Positions 1-7,960 of a DNA stretch of 49,479 bases are shown in pieces. Positions within the stretch are counted from its first letter, which is position 1; each line of letters starts with the position of its first letter. The DNA lies in the NCBI GenBank assembly GCA_002344975.1, contig DDUV01000074.1, positions 1 to 49,479 on the forward strand, written 5' to 3'. The notes beneath the pieces were generated by a model, which was given only the letters and a program-made list of their open reading frames with translations, did no database searches and was not told the DNA's origin. The translations under genes and the position numbers were made by a program. Source of the stretch: Saprospiraceae bacterium UBA2329 (GTDB taxonomy: Bacteria; Bacteroidota; Bacteroidia; Chitinophagales; Saprospiraceae).

Positions 1-26
1 TGGGTTTTTTGAAAAAATATCCAATA

Positions 27-154
27 AGGGGCGATAAAAAAATAAAGTGATCATTTTCGCCAAAGGATTAGGTAAGTAAACGTTTCATTTTAAGTGTTTT
101 ATCTAATCCTTTGGCCTAAAGAAAATGAGCATTTATTTTTGCCCCACTACTAAG
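27..154. repeat. Palindromic promoter-bearing repeat element
   Basis: Two inverted arms, 60-71 (CCAAAGGATTAG) and 103-114, form a 12-bp perfect stem. The similarity continues outward with small gaps, so 27-71 is a degenerate mirror image of 103-154. The right half, 106-154, is repeated almost identically in inverse orientation at 49430-49479. The right half carries a consensus Bacteroidota promoter; the left half has only a degraded one. It is probably a dispersed intergenic repeat of this genome. Confidence 0.7.
110..141 (+). promoter_or_regulatory. Consensus Bacteroidota promoter upstream of ktrA-like gene
   Basis: TTTG at 110-113, a 20-base spacer, then TATTTTTG at 134-141 match the TTTG/N19-21/TAnnTTTG consensus of the Bacteroidota primary sigma factor. 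Transcription would begin near 148 and leave an mRNA leader of about 110 bases before the ATG at 261. Confidence 0.7.
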
Positions 155-260
155 GCGTCCGTAAATTTTTTACCCGTACTTTCTGTACAAATCATAACTT
201 GCAACACTCTATCCGGGGGAGAGGAATATCCCGGTATTCATCTTTCTAATCACGCTCACC

Positions 261-941
261 ATGAAAGTAATCATCTTCGGCCTCGGCAACTACGGCGTTT
301 CATTGGCAGGCAGCCTGATGGAAGCCGGCAACGAGGTCATCGGAGTGGACAAGGACCCGCTGCGGGTGGATGCCGTCAAAGACGATGTCACTTATGCCGT
401 TATATTAGACTCTACCAATGAAGCCGCCGTGCGCACCCTGCCTTTCAAAGACGTGGACGCCGCCATTGTGGCCATCGGCGAAAATGAAGGAGCGGCCATT
501 CTCACTGCCGCCATTCTGAAAAAAATGGGCGTTCGGCGCATCATCAGCCGTTCCATCTCCCCGCTGCATCAAATGGTATTGGAGGCGATGGGCATAGAGG
601 AAATCGTACACCCGGAGCAGGAAAGCGCCGACCGCCTGAGCAAAATGCTGCACCTCAAATCGGTGGTCAATAATTTTGAGGTGGACGACCGCTACTCCGT
701 CACGGAGATACAATTGGATGACCGGTTTGTGGGCAAGACGATTCAGGAAGTAGGGTTCAGAGCGCAGTATCAACTCAACATCATCACCATCATCCGGGAA
801 CAAACCCGCCGCAATGTATTAGGCGGTATGCGGGTCATCCGGGAGTCGGTCGGGGTGGTTACGGCAGACACGGTGCTGCAAAAAGGCGATATTTTGGTAG
901 TGTTCGGCGCCAATGCGTCCATCAGCGCCTTTTGCGAATAA
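261..941 (+). CDS. KtrA/TrkA-type potassium channel regulatory (RCK) protein
   Basis: This 226-aa cytosolic protein resembles KtrA, the nucleotide-binding ring that gates a KtrB/TrkH-type K+ channel. Residues 1-130 form a Rossmann RCK_N domain with GLGNYG at 7-12 and an acidic D30 at the end of strand 2, which is typical for NAD(H)/ATP ribose binding. Residues from about 140 to the end fit an RCK_C (TrkA_C) domain. The length matches the single-RCK KtrA class, not the double-RCK TrkA class. No channel subunit lies next to it in the window. The start is supported by the adjacent promoter and by the Rossmann strand beginning at residue 2. It converges on the START-like gene with a 12-base gap. 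Confidence 0.85.
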   Translation: MKVIIFGLGNYGVSLAGSLMEAGNEVIGVDKDPLRVDAVKDDVTYAVILDSTNEAAVRTLPFKDVDAAIVAIGENEGAAILTAAILKKMGVRRIISRSISPLHQMVLEAMGIEEIVHPEQESADRLSKMLHLKSVVNNFEVDDRYSVTEIQLDDRFVGKTIQEVGFRAQYQLNIITIIREQTRRNVLGGMRVIRESVGVVTADTVLQKGDILVVFGANASISAFCE

Positions 942-953
942 GTTGCCGGCTTT

Positions 954-1334
954 TCAGCCGCCGCACACGGCGCGCAGGCGGGTCATGAGGGCATCCCAAT
1001 AGCGTTGCTGATCTTCCTCCTCGCCGCGGTCGCAGTAATCGCTGATGTGCAGGATGGTTTCGTCGGTTACGTCCGAGGTGAAAATTTTGAACTCCAGATG
1101 CTCCTCATCCGCATCTGCGCTCTCCCAATGCAGGCGAAACAACTCTTCCTCAAAGTCGTCCACCACATAAGCGCTCTCCTCGCTTTTACCCCATTTGAAG
1201 GTATAGACGTCCACGTTGATGTCCACTTCGTCGCAGAACCAACGGATGAGGCAGGGCGGGTCGGTGAGAAATTGATAGAGAATGGCCGGCGATGCCTTGA
1301 ACAGATACTCCAATGTAAAATGTACTCGTTCCAT
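954..1334 (-). CDS. START-like (SRPBCC fold) domain protein
   Basis: A small protein of about 126 aa of the START-like family common in Bacteroidota. The segment after the start, with LEYLF..SP then W..D and YTFKW, is the usual beginning of the helix-grip fold. The function is unknown; the fold generally binds a hydrophobic ligand. The open frame extends upstream to an ATG at 1358, but the methionine at 1334 (MERVHFTLEYLF) matches where relatives start and is preferred. The protein is rich in Asp and Glu (segments such as EEEDQQRY). It converges with the KtrA-like gene. Confidence 0.7.
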   Translation of the reverse strand: MERVHFTLEYLFKASPAILYQFLTDPPCLIRWFCDEVDINVDVYTFKWGKSEESAYVVDDFEEELFRLHWESADADEEHLEFKIFTSDVTDETILHISDYCDRGEEEDQQRYWDALMTRLRAVCGG

Positions 1335-1502
1335 AACTTCTTGATAATGCGCGACCATACAGCTTGGGCGCTACTTTGAGGCCGCAATAAAAAAGAAAAA
1401 AATGATTTCACCAACATCCTGTAAACTTTTCCGCTTGCACAGGCTTTTTTATTTGTAAACCAAGCGCTTAGCGTGCTTTTTACACCATCAGAAAAATACA
1501 GT

Positions 1503-1534
1503 CTTGACATGTGCCGAAAAAAGCCTTACTTTTG
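1503..1534 (+). promoter_or_regulatory. Promoter of rpoD
   Basis: CTTG at 1503-1506, a 20-base spacer and TACTTTTG at 1527-1534 fit the Bacteroidota TTTG/TAnnTTTG pattern. The implied leader is about 170 bases before the rpoD ATG. Confidence 0.6.
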
Positions 1535-1709
1535 CAGTCCGAAAGCGAAAAGCACCCTCCGCGCCAACCTTGCGGCGGGAAGTATTGTTTCCACAAAGCG
1601 AGTGAAAAAAGTATGTGACGCAGCTCGTTTTTTACCGTCGCAACGGGCATCGCAGAGTGCTCTCTATCAAGAGAATAAGCCATTATTAAAACATAAAATC
1701 GGTCATTGA

Positions 1710-2579
1710 ATGAGACAACTAAAGATCACCAAATCTATTACCAACCGGGAGAGCCAGTCGCTCGAAAAGTATTTGCAGGAGATCGGAAAAGTGGACCTGC
1801 TGACCCCGGAAGAGGAGGTGGACTTAGCCAAACGCATCAAACAGGGAGATCAGGCAGCACTGGAAAAACTTACCAAAGCCAACCTCCGTTTCGTCGTTTC
1901 TGTAGCCAAACAATATCAAAATCAGGGTCTCTCGCTCAGCGACCTTATCAATGAAGGCAATCTCGGCCTCATCAAAGCCGCCCAGCGATTTGACGAAACC
2001 CGCGGTTTCAAATTCATTTCCTACGCCGTGTGGTGGATTCGCCAGTCCATCCTCCAGGCATTGGCCGAACAAAGCCGCATCGTGCGCCTGCCGCTCAATA
2101 AAGTAGGCTCGCTCAATAAAATCAACAAGGCATTTTCCGAACTCGAACAGGAATACGAACGCGAACCCAGCGCCGAAGAACTGGCCGAAATGCTCGAAAT
2201 TCCTACCGAAGAAGTGGAAACTACGCTCGGTGTTGCCGCCCGCCACGTCTCGATGGATGCTCCCTTCGTGGAAGGAGAAGACAACTCGCTTCTTGACGTG
2301 CTCGAAAACATCGGCACGCCGGGAACCGACGCCGACCTGGAATACCGCGAATCGCTGAGCCGCGAAATTGAACGCTCGCTCTCTACGCTCACCGACCGCC
2401 AGTGCGACGTCATCAAACTGTACTTCGGCATCGGCATCGAACATCCCATGTCTTTGGAAGACATCGGCGATAAGTTCGGCCTCACCCGCGAGCGTGTGCG
2501 CCAGATCAAGGACAAAGCCATCAACAAACTGCGCGCCACCAACCGCAGCAAACTCCTCAAGCATTACCTCGGCGCCTGA
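1710..2579 (+). CDS. rpoD: RNA polymerase primary sigma factor
   Basis: The 289-aa protein directs core RNA polymerase to housekeeping promoters. It has sigma-70 regions 1.2 (LTPEEEVDLAKRIKQGD), 2.1-2.4 (LRFVVSVAKQYQNQGLSLSD, INEGNLGLIKAAQRFD, YAVWWIRQSI), 3, and 4.2 (MSLEDIGDKFGLTRERVRQI). Region 1.1 and the large non-conserved insert of proteobacterial sigma-70 are absent, which is the hallmark of the short Bacteroidota RpoD. That subtype recognises the TTTG/TAnnTTTG promoters seen across this window. It stands alone as a monocistronic gene with its own promoter and a downstream hairpin. Confidence 0.96.
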   Translation: MRQLKITKSITNRESQSLEKYLQEIGKVDLLTPEEEVDLAKRIKQGDQAALEKLTKANLRFVVSVAKQYQNQGLSLSDLINEGNLGLIKAAQRFDETRGFKFISYAVWWIRQSILQALAEQSRIVRLPLNKVGSLNKINKAFSELEQEYEREPSAEELAEMLEIPTEEVETTLGVAARHVSMDAPFVEGEDNSLLDVLENIGTPGTDADLEYRESLSREIERSLSTLTDRQCDVIKLYFGIGIEHPMSLEDIGDKFGLTRERVRQIKDKAINKLRATNRSKLLKHYLGA

Positions 2580-2616
2580 GGAATCTTACTTTTTTTAAAA
2601 AAATGATCGTATAGTC

Positions 2617-2653
2617 AGGTAGTTCATACAGCTTCGCGCTGCATGAACTGCCT
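2617..2653 (+). terminator. Stem-loop after rpoD
   Basis: Arms 2617-2632 and 2638-2653 pair over 16 positions with one G-U pair and one mismatch around a 5-base loop. It lies 37 bases after the rpoD stop. There is no T tract 3' of the stem, so it may protect the mRNA 3' end or help termination; the T7/A7 run at about 2590-2603 lies before it. Confidence 0.5.
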
Positions 2654-2706
2654 CGCTGTGTGTTCCCTTTCCATACAATACGCGCCGAAAATAAGCCTCT
2701 GTTTTT

Positions 2707-2714
2707 TACCTTTG
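2707..2714 (+). promoter_or_regulatory. -7 promoter element upstream of the 5'-nucleotidase gene
   Basis: TACCTTTG matches TAnnTTTG. No good TTTG was found 20 bases upstream. The ATG follows 28 bases later. Confidence 0.5.
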
Positions 2715-2742
2715 TGGGAACTGTCACAAAAAAGTTCCTCTT

Positions 2743-4284
2743 ATGCGCTTACGTTTCCATTGGGCTTTCCTTGCCCTGCTTTTCCTGCTTTCTTCCTGCC
2801 GGGTTTCCCGCGAAGCCGCTCTCCAATCTGTTGATTTTACCATTCTGCAAATCAACGATGTGTATGAAATTTCGCCACTCGAAGGAGGCAAATCGGGCGG
2901 GCTGGCGCGCGTGGCTACCGTAAAAAAAGAGCTGCTGCGCGAAAATCCCAATACCATTGCCGTACTGGCCGGAGATTTTCTCAGCCCTTCTTTCATCGGC
3001 ACCCTCAAGACCGACAGCGGCGAGCCGATTGCCGGACGGCACATGGTGGAAACCCTCAACGCGATGGGCCTGGATTATGCCACTTTCGGCAATCACGAAT
3101 TCGACCTCCGCGACCCCGACCTTCTGCAACAACGCCTGCATCAGAGCGCTTTTCAATACACTTGCTGCAATGTGCTGCGGGTGAAGGATGGCCGGGAAAT
3201 GCCTTTCACGCACATGGTAAATGGCACGGCGCAACCGATTCCACCCTACATTTTACGCGAATTTACCGGACGCAACGGCAGCAAGGCCCGCATAGCGCTG
3301 GTGGGCGTGGTGTTGCCCTTCAATAAGCAGCCTTATGTGAAATACTTGCCCGATGCCGAGACTTTCCGCAGCACCTGCCAATCGCTGGAGGGCAAGGCGG
3401 AAGTCATTCTCGGCCTCACCCACTTAGCCATAGATGCCGATATGGCGCTGGCCGAAACCACGCCGCAGGTACCGCTGTTCATGGGCGGCCACGACCACAA
3501 CCACATGGGGCATTTTGTGGAGCGAACGGTCATTGCCAAAGCCGACGCCAATGCCAAAACCGTTTACATACATCGTCTGAGCTACTACCCGGCCACCAAA
3601 ACCACACAGGTGCGCTCCACCCTCAAGGTGATTGATGATAAAATTCCCGCCGATCCTGCCACCCAGGCAGTGGTGGAGAAATGGGAAAGCCAGGTATTTG
3701 GCTTAGCCGAAAAGATGGGCTACCAACCCCGCCGTGTGGTGATGAATACTGCCGAGCCTTTGGAATGTACCGAGACCATCATCCGCAGTTCGCAAACCAA
3801 CTTTGGTCAATTAGCCGTAGAGGCGTATCAGGCGGCCATGCCCGGCGCAGATGTGTATTGGATCAACAGCGGTTCTATGCGTTTGGACGACCGGCTGAGC
3901 GGCGCCATCACCGAGTTTGATGTGATGCGCACCTTCCCTTACGGTGGAAAAATTGTAAAAATGCAGCTGCCCGGCGCAGTGGTACAGGAAGCGCTCCGCA
4001 TCAGCATGACGACCAACAAAGGCGAGGGCGGCTATTTTCAACTCCTTCACGCCGATCCGAAACCCGATGCACAAGGTCGCTTTTTGATCAACGGCAACCC
4101 GATAGAACCGGAGCGGATGTACTCGGTAGTCATGCCGCTGTTTGTAGCTGAGGGCAAGGAGGCCAACCTGTCTATGTTGGGAAAATACAAATTCGACGTG
4201 TTGGAAAATTTGTCGCCCGCTCCCGGCGCCTCCATTCGCAACGACGTGCGCGACATTGTCATCTCGTACATGAGCCGCAAATAA
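2743..4284 (+). CDS. Lipoprotein 5'-nucleotidase/UshA-type metallophosphatase
   Basis: A 513-aa exported phosphoesterase that probably releases phosphate from nucleotides outside the cytoplasm. A signal peptide ends in the lipobox LSSC (Cys19), so it should be lipid-anchored. The N-terminal calcineurin-like metallophosphatase domain shows AGDFLSPS, GNHEFD and GGHDHNH metal-site motifs. The C-terminal 5'-nucleotidase domain shows NSGSMRLDDRLSGAITEFD and FPYGGKIVK. The first metal motif reads NDVYE (residues 38-42) where most family members have NDxHG, so Tyr41 replaces the usual His ligand. This is either a known sub-branch or altered metal binding. The aldo/keto reductase gene follows 8 bases later, so they are probably cotranscribed. 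Confidence 0.88.
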   Translation: MRLRFHWAFLALLFLLSSCRVSREAALQSVDFTILQINDVYEISPLEGGKSGGLARVATVKKELLRENPNTIAVLAGDFLSPSFIGTLKTDSGEPIAGRHMVETLNAMGLDYATFGNHEFDLRDPDLLQQRLHQSAFQYTCCNVLRVKDGREMPFTHMVNGTAQPIPPYILREFTGRNGSKARIALVGVVLPFNKQPYVKYLPDAETFRSTCQSLEGKAEVILGLTHLAIDADMALAETTPQVPLFMGGHDHNHMGHFVERTVIAKADANAKTVYIHRLSYYPATKTTQVRSTLKVIDDKIPADPATQAVVEKWESQVFGLAEKMGYQPRRVVMNTAEPLECTETIIRSSQTNFGQLAVEAYQAAMPGADVYWINSGSMRLDDRLSGAITEFDVMRTFPYGGKIVKMQLPGAVVQEALRISMTTNKGEGGYFQLLHADPKPDAQGRFLINGNPIEPERMYSVVMPLFVAEGKEANLSMLGKYKFDVLENLSPAPGASIRNDVRDIVISYMSRK

Positions 4285-4292
4285 ACGCCGAC

Positions 4293-5204
4293 ATGAACTA
4301 CGAAAAAGTACTGCTCTCGCCCGGCGGGCCGGCTGTGTCGCCCATCGTGACGGGCGTCATGAAATGGGGCCTCTGGGGGCGGCAAATGGGCACGACGCAA
4401 ATGCTTCATTTAATAGAAGCATCCGTAGAGGCGGGCGCTACCACCTTCGATCATGCCGATATTTACGGACATTACACTACGGAAGCCGAATTTGGGGCAG
4501 CCCTGAAAAACCGACCCGAATTGCGCAGCCGCATACAACTCGTCACCAAGTGCGGCATCTGCCTGCCCGGTCCGCACCGGCAATATGGGCTAAAACATTA
4601 CGATACCAGCGCTGCGCACATTCGCCGTTCCACAGAGCAATCGCTCCGCAACCTCCACACCGATTATATTGATCTCCTGCTCATTCACCGGCCCGACCCG
4701 CTGATGCACCCGCAGGAGGTGGCCGAAACATTTGAGGCGCTGCGCAGCGAGGGCAAAGTACTGCATTTCGGCGTGTCTAATTTCAGTCCGGCGCAGTTGG
4801 AAACCCTGGCGGCTTTCACGCCCGTTGTCACCAATCAGGTCCAAGCCAACGCAATGCACCTCGCGCCCTTCAGCGACGGCACTTTCGACCAGTGCTTGCA
4901 AAAAGGCATTCGCCCGATGGCCTGGGCGCCGCTGGGCGGGGAGCGCTTCTTCACGCATCCCGATGACCCGCAGGTGAGCCGGGTGCGCACCGCCTGCGAA
5001 ACCATTGCCGCAAGTCGGGAAGGCATACACAGCGATCAGGTGATGCTGGCTTTTTTGCTGAGACATCCAGCGGGCATCGTGCCCGTCATCGGCACGGGCA
5101 ATGCGGAGCGGATTCAGTCCTCCATGAAAGCCTTGGACATTCGGCTCAGCCGCGAGGAGTGGTTTTCGATTTGGACGGCGTCGAGCGGGCGGGAGGTGGA
5201 TTAA
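4293..5204 (+). CDS. Aldo/keto reductase (YdhF-like)
   Basis: A 303-aa cytosolic NADPH-dependent oxidoreductase of the (beta/alpha)8 aldo/keto reductase superfamily. Catalytic tetrad elements are recognisable: Asp and Tyr in FDHADIYGHY, Lys in LVTKCGI, and His in LLLIHRPDPL. The C-terminal NADPH-binding loop appears as PVIGTGNAERIQSS. The arrangement is closest to the E. coli YdhF group; the substrate is not evident. It follows the nucleotidase with an 8-base gap and converges on the META-domain gene. Confidence 0.85.
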   Translation: MNYEKVLLSPGGPAVSPIVTGVMKWGLWGRQMGTTQMLHLIEASVEAGATTFDHADIYGHYTTEAEFGAALKNRPELRSRIQLVTKCGICLPGPHRQYGLKHYDTSAAHIRRSTEQSLRNLHTDYIDLLLIHRPDPLMHPQEVAETFEALRSEGKVLHFGVSNFSPAQLETLAAFTPVVTNQVQANAMHLAPFSDGTFDQCLQKGIRPMAWAPLGGERFFTHPDDPQVSRVRTACETIAASREGIHSDQVMLAFLLRHPAGIVPVIGTGNAERIQSSMKALDIRLSREEWFSIWTASSGREVD

Positions 5205-5310
5205 GGCAAGTACGAGCGGAACGAAAAGCGTGTTTTGCGCCGATCATACAGATTTTATGGCGCCGACAGGGTGATCTGTTGCGGCATGAAAAAATGGTGA
5301 AGAAATCCCC

Positions 5311-5709
5311 TTACTCCGCCCGCGCCACCACCAAGCCCGCCGCGCCGTGCAAAGTCAGTGTCCGGCCCTGAATATCAAAATGCTCCATTTCCGACAGCAA
5401 GCCGGCCAATTGCTGGGCGAAAGGGGTGTCGCAGCAAGCCTCGGTACAGCCCATTGGTTCAATATCAATATTGCCGCCATTGAACGTATTGAACCGGCCG
5501 CCGCAGTTGTTGACATCCAAACGGAGGCTCAGGTTGCCGTCCTCTCCGAATTGGAGAATGTAATCTGCCGGTGCGTTTTCTACTGCCTGCCCTGTGGCTT
5601 CTATGGAAATGACGCGCCAATCGCCCTGGAGCAACTGCGCCGTGTTGTCGGTGAGGCAGGCGCTCAGCGTGAGTGCCAAAATGAATGAGAGAATGCTTGC
5701 GATTTTCAT
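5311..5709 (-). CDS. Small lipoprotein with META/HslJ-like domain
   Basis: A 132-aa protein with a signal peptide ending in the lipobox LSAC (Cys18). The rest resembles a META domain: an opening LLQGDWRVISIEA strand, NNCGG, and a C-terminal strand followed by LTLHGAAGLVV. Several cysteines (CTEACC) lie mid-domain. The function is unknown; the fold is found in heat-shock or secreted Bacteroidota proteins. Its ATG overlaps the stop of the upstream T9SS gene in an ATGA junction, implying translational coupling. Confidence 0.65.
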   Translation of the reverse strand: MKIASILSFILALTLSACLTDNTAQLLQGDWRVISIEATGQAVENAPADYILQFGEDGNLSLRLDVNNCGGRFNTFNGGNIDIEPMGCTEACCDTPFAQQLAGLLSEMEHFDIQGRTLTLHGAAGLVVARAE

Positions 5710-6575
5710 TGCTTGCTGTTTTTTATCAATTTATAACGACTCATGGCCCCATCCGCTGCGCTGAGTTGCAAGATGTACATGCCTTCCGGCCAAGCGGACA
5801 TGGGCACTTCTGTCTGTCCATCGAAATAAGAACGCCAAAGCGGTCGCCCGGTGATGTCCAACAGGGTCAAATTGATTGCGCCGGGATGCGCAACCGATAT
5901 GGCTACCCTGTCAGATGCAGGGTTGGGCCAAACAAGAACATCCTGTATCTGTAGTTCCCTCACGGCGGTGGCACAGCCTGGAATATCGCTCCAGACCACC
6001 TCCACTCTGAGGCCGAGGGAGGCTGTGAAATCCGGGCATTGTTGGGGCGCGCCTGTGAACCAATACGATCCGGGGCGGGTCACGATGAGCGTATCGTCGT
6101 TGGCGCCGGGAATGGCCTCTTCGCCGTCAAACCATTTGATGTTGGTAGTGTAAGGCGACAGCGCAATGAGATGCATGGTGTCTCCGGCACAAATCACGGC
6201 CTCTCCGTTGGGGCCGATGGTAAACTCACCGTCAGACAGCGCCACCGGAAGCAAAAACACCAGCCCGTCCACCAGTACTTCGGCGCTGCGCTCGGTGCAA
6301 TTATTGAGCGTAGCTGATACAGAGACATAGAGCGGCGTATCGTTGTAATCAACAGTAAAAGCAGGGCCGGTAGCGCCATTCACCGGCTGCGGCGCGGCGC
6401 TGCTGCCAAAGGGGCGCGTGTACCATTGATAAGCATCGTAAGCCTGGGTGCCGAGCGTGGTACGGGCTTCGGGGCAAACGAGCAAGTCGCCTGTTACGGT
6501 GGGGGTGAAAGGGCATTGGGCAGTGGCAAGTCCCACAATGCAACAGGAGATGATCAGAATTAGTAAGGTTCGCAT
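5706..6575 (-). CDS. Secreted protein with T9SS type A sorting domain
   Basis: A 289-aa exported protein. Residues 1-20 are a signal peptide ending in LATAQ. The middle holds Cys-containing Ig-like segments (for example YQWYTRPFG and IKWFDGEEAIPG), typical of Bacteroidota surface adhesin-like repeats. The last 75 or so residues form a T9SS C-terminal domain beginning VWPNPASDRV and including GMYILQL, so the protein should cross the outer membrane by T9SS and be anchored or released. The function is unknown. It is coupled to the lipoprotein gene downstream. Confidence 0.8.
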   Translation of the reverse strand: MRTLLILIISCCIVGLATAQCPFTPTVTGDLLVCPEARTTLGTQAYDAYQWYTRPFGSSAAPQPVNGATGPAFTVDYNDTPLYVSVSATLNNCTERSAEVLVDGLVFLLPVALSDGEFTIGPNGEAVICAGDTMHLIALSPYTTNIKWFDGEEAIPGANDDTLIVTRPGSYWFTGAPQQCPDFTASLGLRVEVVWSDIPGCATAVRELQIQDVLVWPNPASDRVAISVAHPGAINLTLLDITGRPLWRSYFDGQTEVPMSAWPEGMYILQLSAADGAMSRYKLIKNSKQ

Positions 6576-6582
6576 GTTATAT

Positions 6583-6617
6583 GGTTTTTCCGTCCGTTGG
6601 AATAGACGTGAAAAACC
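6583..6617 (-). other. Small inverted repeat in the leader of the T9SS protein gene
   Basis: GGTTTTTC at 6583-6590 pairs with GAAAAACC at 6610-6617, eight bases upstream of the minus-strand start at 6575. It could be an mRNA leader hairpin or operator. Nothing else was recognised in 6576-6713. Confidence 0.3.
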
Positions 6618-6713
6618 CTTAATTGGTTAGTCGAATCTTTACGGTAGAAGATAGAAATCACGTTGCCCAAGTCATTTTGAGTCAAACTGTTGGCAGCAAT
6701 ATCAGACAAAGCC

Positions 6714-7316
6714 CTATGTTTTTGTTGCCGCAATCATTTTGCCAAGAGCATATCCTATCAAACCACCTGCTACCGCATCAGACAACCAATGCACAGTGAG
6801 TGAAACTCCCAGCCCGATGTACACAGCGTAGAGGATAGCCAGCGTTCTTTTTGTACCCGATGCCATAAACGGTAATACCGCCACCGACATGGCAAAGGCC
6901 GTCATGGTATGCCCGGAGGGAAAACCCTCTATCAGGCTCTCCCACAGATTATTGCCTTGCAAGAAACCCAACCGGAACTGCCCGCTGAGATCCGTCATGC
7001 CGAGCGCTTCAAAAGGCTCTCTGGGTACGCGGTTGGTAAAGGCTTTCAGTAGGGTGGAATATCCCCAAGCCGCCAAAAATGCCTTGAACGCCGCTGCCGA
7101 CATGGTGCTGTAATGCGGTTGTTGTTTTCGTTTCAGGTACAGGTACAGCGGCATAGCGCCGGGGACAAGTATGCCTATGAATACGCTGGGGATGCCTATG
7201 TATTGAAGCAGTATGACGTTTTCGCTAAGTTTGGCCCACCTCCAATCTATGCCGGTGTAAATGAGTGCAGCGGCAGCTAAGACCGCCAAAATGGTTGACA
7301 AGAGGATGCTTTTCAT
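6714..7316 (-). CDS. PAP2-family membrane phosphatase
   Basis: About 200 aa with several hydrophobic segments. It has the three phosphatase motifs of the type 2 phosphatidic acid phosphatase family: K..x6..RP-like TNRVPREP, PSGHTMTAF, and TVHWLSDAVAG. Members dephosphorylate lipid phosphates such as undecaprenyl pyrophosphate or phosphatidate at the membrane. The start at 7316 is chosen because its ATG forms an ATGA overlap with the stop of the upstream methyltransferase; an in-frame ATG at 7337 lies inside that gene. It is the last gene of a three-gene minus-strand operon. Confidence 0.82.
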   Translation of the reverse strand: MKSILLSTILAVLAAAALIYTGIDWRWAKLSENVILLQYIGIPSVFIGILVPGAMPLYLYLKRKQQPHYSTMSAAAFKAFLAAWGYSTLLKAFTNRVPREPFEALGMTDLSGQFRLGFLQGNNLWESLIEGFPSGHTMTAFAMSVAVLPFMASGTKRTLAILYAVYIGLGVSLTVHWLSDAVAGGLIGYALGKMIAATKT

Positions 7317-7960
7317 AGCGTACGGTTGCCCAACCAAACACTTTTTTCCGTACCCCCCTTATCGGTGGGCAGTTGTTCAGAAGTATAATTAGGATGATTG
7401 CGGATGTAATTCAAGAAGGGCTTGGCGCTTGGAAAATTGGTGTTATCTGTAATGACGATGCAGCCTTTTTTGAATTTTGGTTCAAGCATTTTTAATAACG
7501 GCAAATACAAATCATTCCAGCCATCCAACACCAAAAAATCAATGTCGGCGGGACAGTCCCGGAGTGTCTGCATGGCGTCGCCTTCCCGCAAATCAATGAT
7601 ATCGGCTGCGCCTGCTTCTTCAAAATTCTTTTGCGCGACGGCACATTTTTCAGGCAAGAGTTCAGTAGTAATGACTTTGCCACCTGTTTCTTTTGCTCCT
7701 GCCGCCAGGTAAAGGGTCGAAATGCCGAAGGATGTTCCAAACTCTACAATATTTGTGCAATGGTTTTCCTGAATGAGGCGGACCATCACTTCACCTTGCT
7801 CACGGCTCATGGCAATGTAGGCGTCTTTCATGTCTTCGGGCTGCAAAGGGCGGAAAATGCCCTTTGCCAAACCCTTTGCGATGGTCAATATCTCACGATT
7901 GGCTGCCTGATGCAAGCGAGCCAAAGTACTTTGCATACGAGTATCCATTGCGCTTACCAT
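7313..7960 (-). CDS. O-methyltransferase-like SAM-dependent methyltransferase
   Basis: A 215-aa cytosolic enzyme. Motif I for S-adenosylmethionine is EFGTSFGISTLYLA, followed by the acidic loop KVITTELLPEK and the DFLVLDGWNDLYLP region. This resembles catechol/caffeoyl-CoA type O-methyltransferases, in which Asp residues after motif IV hold a metal. The substrate is unknown. The ATG overlaps the end of the APCDD1-like gene by 7 bases and its stop overlaps the PAP2 start, so the three are translationally coupled. Confidence 0.8.
   Translation of the reverse strand: MVSAMDTRMQSTLARLHQAANREILTIAKGLAKGIFRPLQPEDMKDAYIAMSREQGEVMVRLIQENHCTNIVEFGTSFGISTLYLAAGAKETGGKVITTELLPEKCAVAQKNFEEAGAADIIDLREGDAMQTLRDCPADIDFLVLDGWNDLYLPLLKMLEPKFKKGCIVITDNTNFPSAKPFLNYIRNHPNYTSEQLPTDKGGTEKSVWLGNRTL

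Noticed and set aside
1504..1509. TTGACA resembling an E. coli -35 box
   Set aside because: The organism uses the Bacteroidota sigma factor; the downstream TACTTTTG shows that the useful match is TTG plus a -7 box at 20 bases.
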